Source of the DNA: Megascapheus bottae | Taxonomy: Eukaryota > Chordata > Mammalia > Rodentia > Geomyidae | Direction of reading: 5' to 3' | DNA: 64,000 bases | Assembly: GCA_024803745.1 (NCBI GenBank) | Contig: JANJXV010000267.1 | Span: 249,001 to 313,000, forward strand | Shown here: positions 52,956 through 64,000 of the stretch, one piece after another | Layout: each line of letters starts with the position of its first letter | Position numbering within the stretch: the first letter of the stretch is position 1 | Translations under genes and position numbers: made by a program | Notes under the pieces: generated by a model | Told to the model about the DNA's origin: nothing | Seen by the model: only the letters and a program-made list of their open reading frames with translations | Database searches by the model: none

Positions 52956-53206
52956 TAAATGAACGATTCCAGGCCCTGAGAAGTATCATTACTTTCTAAA
53001 GAAAACCTAAGGTAATTTTGTACTCATTCTTCAGGATACCTTCAGGATACTTTGACAACAGTTCTAAATTATGTTTCCTCTAATGGAGACGACATTCCAA
53101 ACTTACACAGTAATTGTAAGTGGATAAACCATCCAGAATAGAATATATATCATTATTGGAAATAGGATCTACAAATCACTAAACAGTGAGTTTATAATGG
53201 AAACCT

Positions 53207-53455
53207 GGCACTAGGTGCAATGTTTCATGCCTGTAATCTTAAAATATTCAGGAGGAAGAAATCTAAGAATTCTAATTTGAAGCCAGCAATGGCATAAAAA
53301 TTGCCATGAAACTCTATAACTCCAAGTAACCCCTCAAAAATGTTAGTGGAGTGTCAAGAGTTTGACTTTGTGGTTGAGTGCTTGCCTAGCATGCATGAAG
53401 ACCTATGCATGTAAGTGGAGCTGGGACTCAAACTGGTATTTTTCTAGCCTTGAGC
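53207..53455 (+). mobile_element. SINE fragments in KRAB intron, unit 2
   Basis: Counterparts of 18880-19130. Confidence 0.65.
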
Positions 53456-53632
53456 AAGACAGCTAAGTTTATGCCATACAAAATGAATCCAGAGCTGGGG
53501 AAAAGTCAACCATGGAGCCAGTGAGAAATGAGAAAAAAGATTTAATAGATAACTTGTGAGTAGGATGTCTGTGAACTTAAAGCAATGATGACACAGCATA
53601 AGCAATAATTCTCTACTGTTTCTAATTTACAG

Positions 53633-53722
53633 GTCCCTGTGTTCCCAAACCTGTATTAATTGACAAGCTAGAGCACTGTGCAGAACTCTGGATAGGAAAT
53701 TCCTCTGACAAGAATATCACAG
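53633..53722 (+). CDS. KRAB-b exon, copy 2, splice sites intact
   Basis: A 90-nt exon with acceptor 'atttacag' and donor GTGAGTG. It joins KRAB-A through a split Gly codon and reads on as PCVPKPVLIDKLEHCAELWI then GNSSDKNIT. It leaves phase 1, which fits the finger exon start at 55668. About 87 bp of intron present in copy 1 (after 19441) are deleted here just downstream, at 53769. Confidence 0.75.
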
Positions 53723-53774
53723 GTGAGTGAATGCATCTTCATATTGATGTTGGAGCCTGAGCCCCATTGATCAA

Positions 53775-54276
53775 GAATCATTTTCTTTTCCCAATCCTAT
53801 GCCTGGTCTCAGGGACTGACCATGGTCCTTGGGTTTTCTCAAGGCTAGCTCTCTACTTCTTGAGTCATAGCACTTCTGGCTTTTTCTTTGTATGTAGTAC
53901 CAAGGAACTGAACCAGGTCTTTGTGCATGCTAGCCCAAACCCCCGGCACCAAGAATCATAGGGTGATATGATGAATTCTATGTGGCAGTAGAGTTAAAGT
54001 TAGATTTCTCTGTAGAAATCACTGTGAAACAAAATAAAATGAGAAAGCCATGAGCCCGTGGCTCATGCCTGTAATCCTAGCTACTTAGGAGGCTGAGATC
54101 TGAGGATCAAGTTTCAAAGACTGACCTATCACAAAAACAACTTAGACTCTTCTCTCCAATGAACCAATAGAAAATGAGAAGTAGGGTTGAGGCTAAAGAC
54201 ATAGGGCAGTAGCCTTGAGCTGAAGAGCTCAGGAAGAACAGCCAGGTCTAGAATTCAAGTCCCATGACTACAAAAC

Positions 54277-54352
<76 letters not shown>

Positions 54353-54755
54353 AGAAAGAGGGAAGAAAGAGGGAAGGAAGGAAAGGAAGAAAGAAAGAAA
54401 GAAAGAAAGAAAGGAAGAAAGAAAGAAAGAAAGAATGATCTTTCATTTCTTTAAAACTAAGACTATAAATGATTGAGCAAACAAGGAGTAAGTCAGGGCA
54501 TTATTCTCTGATAAGGATAATATCTTTTTGCTGGTAGGAAGAGACTGGTATTCAGAACCAGATCTTTCCACCAGAAATTGAGCCTAGTGGTAGAGTGCTT
54601 GCCTAGCATGCACAAAGACAGAGGTTTGATTCCTTATTACCACATACATAGAAAAAGCCAGAAGTAATGACTTCATTGGTAGGGTTCTAGTCTTGAGAAA
54701 ACCCAAGGACAGTGGTTAGGTCTTAAGTTTAAACCCAGGAATGGAAGGAAAAGAA
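53775..54755. mobile_element. SINEs in KRAB intron, unit 2
   Basis: Antisense ID-like 53775-53955; sense composite 54050-54275 with GAAA tail; sense ID-like 54575-54755. Counterparts of 19540-20412. Confidence 0.8.
54276..54435. repeat. (GAAA)n, expanded and interrupted, unit 2
   Basis: About 160 bp against about 60 bp in unit 1, with GAAGAAAGAGG and GGAA interruptions in the second half. It is the largest length gain between the units. Confidence 0.95.
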
Positions 54756-55094
54756 AAACAACAAAGTTTCAATCAACATAAGAAAATTAACTAGACAATG
54801 AGCTGGGGATTTTCTGGTCTTCCATGGTTCTGAGGGACAGGAGTGTTAGAAAAGGAATTTTTATAAGACTTCAAATGGAAAGAAACAAATTTCAAAATTC
54901 CCACAAATACCTAAATTGAGACTTTAGTGAGAAGTTGTAACTGAAGGGATATAGGTGTAAGTCCTTACTCTCAAGAATCGTTCTTGCTTGGATCAAAGGC
55001 AAACAGACATATACACCAAACTTGTGGCCGCTGAATCTAGAAAAAATTCGTGTTCCTCACTTAATGGTTAATAAGAAAACAGCATTGAAACTGG

Positions 55095-55260
55095 CTAAGG
55101 TAATCCTATCTGCTACTCAGGACCTGAGACTCTTATCTGTAGTTAACTCTAGAAAAGAGTATGTGGGGCTGTAGCTCAAGGATAGGGGTTATAGTCTTCT
55201 GCTGAAGTGTTCAGGGACAGGGCCAAGGCCTATGAACTACAAAAAAAAGAAAAGAAAAGA
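55095..55260 (+). mobile_element. Decayed composite SINE, unit 2
   Basis: Counterpart of 20745-20905. Confidence 0.6.
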
Positions 55261-55667
55261 GAAGAAAGTTTTAAAAAGATGCAAAACAGCACAATATTTA
55301 GATTATTTCTCAAAAATAAAAGAAAGGCAGCTATTCCTCAATGTATAAACAAAACAGTATTTCAAAAAAAACAGCTGCAGGTATGCTATAGTTAGTACTC
55401 AGCTTAAAACTGTAGAAATACATAGATGGGTAATTTCAATAAATATTTCCTGTGATATAAAAAGAGAACTAAAACACAGAAAAACATTATTGGTCATTGT
55501 AAAATATCATTTTCTTAATATGTTAGGGAGAAAAGCATATATTTCTCACAAATCAATTTCCACTTTTATATTTTAAAATATCTAACACTTAGGATGGGAA
55601 AGTAAAGTCATTACCTTTACAGTAAGGAATATTTGTATCTCATGTATGTTTGTGTCTTTTTTTCTAG

Positions 55668-58237
<2,570 letters not shown>

Positions 58238-58299
58238 AGTGAGAGAAACAGGAACTTCTAAATTGTACAGAGATAGAGAAGGAGACAGAAACTAATTTT

Positions 58300-59158
58300 T
58301 AACTTTACAGTCTTTCTATTTCCTTACAAATTCGTCTATGTCATTCTTTCTGACAGAAGCACAGAATTCCATTGTGTAAAAATACCATATTTGATCTACT
58401 CATCAACTGACGGGCATCTGGGTTGGTTCCATAACTTTGCTATAGTAAATAGTGCTGTGATAAATGTTATTGTTCTAGTGAATTTAGTATGTCCTATCTG
58501 GATGATTGGCAAGTAGTGAAATTGCTGGATCACAGGGGAGCTCTATGTTTAGTCTTTTTGGGATACTGCCATAGTGCTTTCCATATTGGTTGAACGAGTT
58601 TTCAATCCCACCACAGTGTAGTAGTGATCCCTCCTGGCCACATCCCCTCCAGCATAAGTTATTAGATTTCTGGATCTTGGCCATTCTAACTGGAGTGAGG
58701 AGGAAAAGGGAAAGAGGAACTGAAACTTTCTCTCCTTACAGATGACATGATTCTGTATTTAAAGAACCCTATAGTCTCTACTCCGAAGCTGCTTGAGCTG
58801 ATATAAAACTTTGGTAAGGTAGCAGGGTATAAAATTAACCTTCAATGTCAACTGCCTTCTTATATGCCAAGAAACGAGAGGAATGAGGCAAGAATCAGGA
58901 TAGCAACTCATTTTGCTATCAAAGAAAATAAAATACCTAGGAATTAACTTAGAATGTAAAGCACCTTTTTGATGGAACTATAAACCCTGGAGAAGGAAAT
59001 TAACGCAGAACTGAGGAAATGCAAAAACCTATGCTCCTGGTTTGGAAGGAGTAATATTGTAAAAGTGGCAATCTTCAATCAATATCCCAATGTCATTCTT
59101 TAAAGAAACAGAAGAGGAAATCCAAAATTTCACTTGGAATAATAAAAGACCCCTTATA
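58300..59158. mobile_element. Head-to-head LINE-1 remnant, unit 2
   Basis: Counterpart of 23925-24815. It has the same strand switch and a further deletion of about 32 bp near 59073. Confidence 0.8.
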
Positions 59159-59159
59159 G

Positions 59160-61480
59160 TCTGTCTTCTTGCATGATACATAATGTTTAATCTCACCTTC
59201 TCCACCAAAATCTCACCTTTCTCATTGAGACATAGGTGGCCCTGTTTACTAGCTGCAAAGGCTCAAACGCGCAGTTTCAGGTGTCACCACTGCCTCTGTT
59301 ACTGGATAGATCCAACTCTGTCATCGATTCTGAGGTCTGCTCTGGGAGTCTTGGTCACAAGTTGTTCTGTGGCATCTGCTGCCAGCCTGTGCCTATTTGC
59401 TACCTTTTCTCCAGCAGCCTACAACAGGGAATGAATTTCACGGGCTGATGCTCTCCTTCATATGCAGGTCAGGATGAACCCAATCCTCCCTCATCTTCCT
59501 CTTCCAATTTTTGGGAAAAAATGTGCTGGCAGAAGTCCTCAGGTGTGGCGCATGGCTGATCCACACTTTTAATCCAGGCTGGTCAGGAGGCTGAGATCTG
59601 AGTATGGAAGTTCCAAGTCACCTAGAACAGGAAAGTCTGATAGATTCTTACTACCAAAAATAAAAACAGCTGGGAATGGATTTTGGGCTCAAGTGGTAAA
59701 GGGCTAGTCTTGAGTACAAATGCTTAGTGCCCAGGCCCTGAGTTCAGGCTCCAGCACTGCCAACAACCTCACTTTAGTGAGATTTTAGCTTTATCCATGT
59801 AGGCACATCTCACTGGAATCTTTGCTGGTAGAGATAGTCTTCATAATTTTGACTCAAGGTAAAGGTCCTCCTGGGGTAGTACACAAAAGATGTCACGGAG
59901 AGAGGAGCCCCACTTGCTCCAGGTTTGAAGATGGCATAGGTCAAGCCAGCATGGAGTTGGCACATCAGTCTTTTTCCTAGCACCACCTACTAGTGAATGT
60001 CAAATGACTTTGATTGTTGTGGGATTGTGTGGTCGAAGTGCCTCATTAAGGGCAGTGTTAGCACATCCAAACTTGGATACCAGGAATGCTGAAATCTCAA
60101 AGCTAAGATTTCTGTTGGCTACAGAAATGCTGGTGTGTCTGTTATTCACTAAAAGTTCAGGTGCAAAGATTCTGAAGCTTGATGCCATGTGTTTATTCCA
60201 TTTAGTAAAATTATTTTAATGCACTGTATAAGTTAAAACATTTGATAAGAGTCAGGGGTAGTGAAAACATTGTTCTTGAATTCAGGTGTCTGGCAAGGTA
60301 ATGGGGTGGGTGTTGGTGGCTGGGACTATGAAGCTGGAGCTGCTATCAAACCATGGATCATGTTCCTCTTTGTCTGGGAGAAATGACTCATAAGATGAAA
60401 TTTGAATGGTGAGGAAAAGATGATGATGTACTCAGGAAATTTCTCCTAAACAAATGCTCATGTGGAAGTGGGATGGGGGCTGGGCATGCCTGAGGCAGAG
60501 CTTAAGGGGGCTTCTCATGGCGTTGAGAACGTTCCTTGCGACTTCAGGCATGCAGCAGGGTGCTTTAGATGACCATTGTGAGATGGATGGAATAAGACTG
60601 GAGACAAGATGAATGCTGGGATCTTGCAATGCTCTTGCATGAGTGGCTGGTGGCTCACCTGAAAGAACTAATTATGTCTAAAAAAGAAATCAGGAATTTG
60701 TTTTGATTAGATAACACCTGTAATCCGAGGCATATTCAGGATCTTGATCTTAGTATTGTGGTTTAAAACCAACCCAGCGAAGGGAAAAATGCATGAGACT
60801 CATACTCCCAGTTTAGAGCAAGAACAAAGATTGAAGTAGAGCTGTGGCTCAAGAGCTAGAGTGCTACCTTGAGCAAAGAAAAGCTAAGAAAAAGGTCCAG
60901 GTTTTGAGTTCAAGGCCAGGAATGAAAGAAGGAAGGTAAAAAAAGAGAAGTATGTGAGGAAGGGAAATATATAAAAGAAAAAGAGAAGGAAGTAGAAATT
61001 TAAAACTAGAGAATATTTAAAAGTCATCAGTCCTTCTAAGAAAAGTGTTGGAGTATGGGTTCTATATGTGGTGAACTGGAAGCCCAGCAGTGACTTGTTA
61101 ACCAAAGAGTCACCATGATGAGCAAAGGATAGAAATCTGCATGAGCCTCTTAGCGGATGGAGTCACAGAAGAGAACCTCAGCTCCCATCCCATAGTTAGA
61201 AGTATATAGAGATGGGGAAGTTGGCATCACCTTGATGTCATTGTGTCCATGGAGACTGGAAGCCATGGCTCTGTGAAAGCACAATGTTCTGGTTACTGAG
61301 CTGGGAGGCTGAGGAGAGCCAGGTCCTGGCCATGAAGAAATCAGGGTGGCAGCAGAGCAACTCTGCTGCAGTGTGTGCCTGCTTGGCTGTTCTTATTCTG
61401 TGGTGGATCAGGCCGGAACGGGTGATAGTAACTGTTTTGTGGTCACAAGCCCTTCACCAAGAGCTTCCTCTGGGATCCTC
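59160..61480 (+). mobile_element. Unassigned sequence with two composite SINEs, unit 2
   Basis: Repeats 24816-27130. Composite SINEs lie at 59541-59765 and about 60635-60930; the remainder shows no recognised gene. Confidence 0.5.
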
Positions 61481-62152
61481 ATAAGCTAGAGGGTGGCTGG
61501 TGGTGGGATGTGTGTGGGGTGGAAGTGACAGAGGGATGGACGCATGGCAAGGTGGGTGAAGAGATGAGAGGAATGATGAGAGCCCAGTTCATTGGTTTCC
61601 AAGGTTAATGGGTGGGAGGTAGAGAGGCATGATGGAGGAAGGATGGAGGCAGGGGAAGGTGCTGACAGATTGAGGCCATCTGTAGTGCCAGCCTGGCCAT
61701 CATCTGAAGCCCATAGGCAGCTTCCTGATCCTTCACTTAGTCCTGCTCCTTGTGGAGGGAATGTCACGTGTACCCAGAGCTAGGGGTGGGGCAATGTTAG
61801 TAGCACCTGGAGAACCATTGGCCTCTACCTGGGTGAGGGGTGGTTATGGCTCCCATGCTGGGTGGCCTGATAGCTATGGAACAGATCTCTCCTTAGATAC
61901 CACAGTCAGTGGCTGCTCTCCATCTAGGGTTAGGGCACCTGCTCAGCCATCAGGACACCCCATGCAGGACAGAGGCCTACAATTCAGATGGCAGCACAGG
62001 GGTGAAGATGATCTCACCGTAGCCCTAGTTACATGGCTGCCCCAGCATAAAGGACAGGATGAGCTGGGGGAAGATGTTCTCTGTGTTTTTCCACAGCCTA
62101 TCCCGGCCTCTTCTTGTGTCTGATTAGACCAAGAGAGTACCAGGTTCCCTCT

Positions 62153-62289
62153 CATAGTCCTGGTTCTTTTTCTTTTACAGTCATGAGGCTTGAACTCAGG
62201 TCCTGGGTACTGTCCCTGAGCTCTTTTGCTCAAGGTTGATGCTCTACCATTTGAACCATAGTGCCATTTCCAGCTTTTCCTTTTCATGT
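62153..62289 (-). mobile_element. Antisense SINE fragment, unit 2
   Basis: Counterpart of 27805-27940. 61481-62152 is unassigned, as in unit 1. Confidence 0.65.
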
Positions 62290-62721
62290 GGATCTCTGAT
62301 ATCTCCAATGCTGTACCTGCAGGGAGGCACTCACCCCACAGACAGAGCCACCTCTGCCGTGACTGTGACTGCCCACAACCCTCACACCCACTCCTTGCAC
62401 ACCCCTCGACTCCAGTTTTAGCTCCTCTTGGACTGGGTGTCCAGCCTACCCCTTCCTACATTCACAAAGGGTCTACAATTGTCTTCCCAGGGTCCTTTCT
62501 TCTGCCAGCCAGAGTACAGACTGTGCACATCTTGACGATCACAGAGCTCAAAGCCAAAGGCTGAGATGAAGAAGGGGGTGACCCAGTGGCTGCACAGGGC
62601 CCATGGATCATCCTGTGCATCCCCCAGCCTGTGACTTCCCCTACCCCCTTGGCAGGGAAGCTCCATGCCCACATCCTGATCCCTGGTCCCCTCCAATTCC
62701 ATTCTCCCTTGGATTTTGCAG

Positions 62722-62874
62722 ACTGTCTACCATCAGGATCTAAAATTCTATTCATCATTTTATGTCCTTATCACTGATTTGCTACTTGGGCAGGATCTCC
62801 CCGTGCCTGGAGAGTGGGCATGTCATGTACTCTCTGTGGAGAAGTTGCCCCAGGAGAAGAAATATGCACTTCAT
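62722..62874 (+). other. Exon-like ORF, unrecognised, unit 2
   Basis: Counterpart of 28373-28525: 51 open codons, same splice-like borders, one visible amino-acid change. Confidence 0.4.
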
Positions 62875-62997
62875 GTGAGTGTTGGACAGGGCAGGAGGGC
62901 TCCCTAGGATCAGAAGCCACAGGAGGGGTGCAGATGGGGGAATGCTAGGGGCCCCTGGGGACAGTGGGAGGTAGGGCACAGTTGGGTCCTTCTGCAG

Positions 62998-63417
62998 GGT
63001 TGACACCGCTTCACAAACCCAACAGAATGAGGTTCACATTACAGATGTCAGAGACAGTGCAGATTGCCAATGGGCGCAGGGGTCACTGTCAATCCCAGAT
63101 GCTGGCTGCATGCTGGGATGCACGCAGAGATGTTTTCAAGATCAGGTAATGAGGATGTTGCAGGGTGTAACCATTCTTTTCAGATGGCTCTCTAGCTCTC
63201 TTGAGCTTCATCTCTATCTTTGGCTTTTTCTTGGCAGTTAACTGGAAATGAGAGTTTCATGGACTTTCCTTTCTGCACTGGCTTCAAACAGAAGCTATGC
63301 ACAGTTTTCAAACCATACCCTACTGAAGAAGGGAAGCTTTATCTGATGCTTAACTGGGTTGCACTTTGGCTCCGTTTGCTATGCCTCACGGGAGGGGGCT
63401 CATCATTTGTAGACTAA
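62998..63417 (+). other. Further exon-like segments, unit 2
   Basis: Counterparts of 28649-29068. Both splice-like borders are retained in the first segment (62998-63145). In the second (63238-63417) Trp, Asp and Val are replaced by Cys, Tyr and Met. Confidence 0.3.
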
Positions 63418-63763
63418 GATCTCATGACCTTCAAAGCCAAATGCTACCTGAAAGTTCAGGGTCCCAGCCTATGTGTTGGGCCGGGGTGAATACATTCACT
63501 GTTATGCTGGGTCATCAACCCATGTTTTAAGCTGCAAGTAGGCAGTGCCACATTTGATAAGAACATCTGCCAGAGATTGTCACCTCATGAAAGCAGATTC
63601 TAAATTTGTATTCCATTTCCTGTGGTGGAGAAATCCCCTCCAACTTAGACAGGCTCACATCCACCTGCAGGTCACACTCCTAATGCACCCTTGAGTGTCC
63701 TCATGGTATTGGGATCTAAGTTTGTAGGGAATGCTGCTTTAGTCCATGAATTAGCTGGACAAG

Positions 63764-63982
63764 TGATGACAAAACGTGTTGTGGATTAATATGAGAACAA
63801 TTTAAGAAGCCCTGGAGGAGCATCAACCTGACCCTCTGTGGTGCTATAAATCTGATAGGATGTTCCAGACTGAGAAACAATCACATGGCTTTGTGTTTGG
63901 CATCCAGACAAGTGAGTGCATGTCTTAGCTGTCAGCCAATACAGAGGAGGACATGAATAAGTGGGTGGAAAGCATCTGTCAG
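63764..63982 (+). pseudogene. GAB-family PH-domain pseudo-exon, unit 2
   Basis: Counterpart of 29414-29632 with the same frameshift and TAG, so it was already dead before the duplication. Confidence 0.75.
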
Positions 63983-64000
63983 ACCCCTGTCTGGGGGCAG

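Noticed and set aside
54255..54476. Lys/Glu/Arg and Phe/Leu/Ser repeat frames
   Set aside because: Both strands of the expanded GAAA tract.

Overview
The window is non-coding-rich mammalian nuclear DNA, probably from a rodent. It is crowded with tRNA/ID-like SINEs and composite SINEs that join a B1-like left part to an ID-like right part, often ending in GA, GAAA or A-rich tails. It also holds many 5'-truncated LINE-1 copies and decayed single-exon pieces of mammalian genes. The SINE bodies look like those I remember from geomyoid rodents (kangaroo rats, pocket mice, pocket gophers). That is a recollection, not a database match.

The dominant feature is a direct tandem duplication. Bases 1-35970 form one unit, and the same sequence starts again at 35971 and runs to the end of the window, where 64000 matches about 29652. 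Hand comparison gives roughly 1.5-2.5% mismatch in most stretches. No SINE or L1 insertion is private to either unit. The differences are deletions, microsatellite length changes and one 1,595-bp L1 rearrangement. A false (haplotypic) duplication in the assembly is a real alternative.

Layout of unit 1, with unit 2 shifted by about +35.9 kb before the L1 rearrangement and about +34.3 kb after it: SINEs and a GA tract (0-3 kb); three L1 3' ends in a row (3-5.3 kb); SINEs and quiet sequence (5.3-8.3 kb); an L1 3' half with an internal duplication (8.3-12.15 kb); a 1.3-kb inverted copy of the RalGDS-like locus (12.15-13.5 kb); an L1 5' half with 5'UTR, ORF1 and the start of ORF2 (13.5-15.6 kb); a KRAB zinc-finger gene, with KRAB-A exon at 18.4, KRAB-b exon at 19.3 and finger exon at 21.3-23.5 kb; a head-to-head L1 remnant (23.9-24.8 kb); a GC-richer stretch with unrecognised exon-like ORFs (28.4-29.1 kb) and a GAB-type PH-domain pseudo-exon (29.4-29.6 kb); and a RalGDS-like (REM domain) pseudogene (31.9-34.7 kb), whose unit 2 partner lies beyond the window.

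No gene here is clearly intact. The KRAB-ZNF pair is the most informative part. Both copies share an early stop before the fingers, and each then carries its own disabling changes. Copy 1 has three altered splice sites, while copy 2 keeps consensus KRAB splice sites and could encode a 213-codon finger-less KRAB product. The picture is a KRAB-ZNF/retroelement neighbourhood growing by segmental duplication and decaying quickly. I see no virus, CRISPR array, operon or RNA gene beyond tRNA-derived SINEs.
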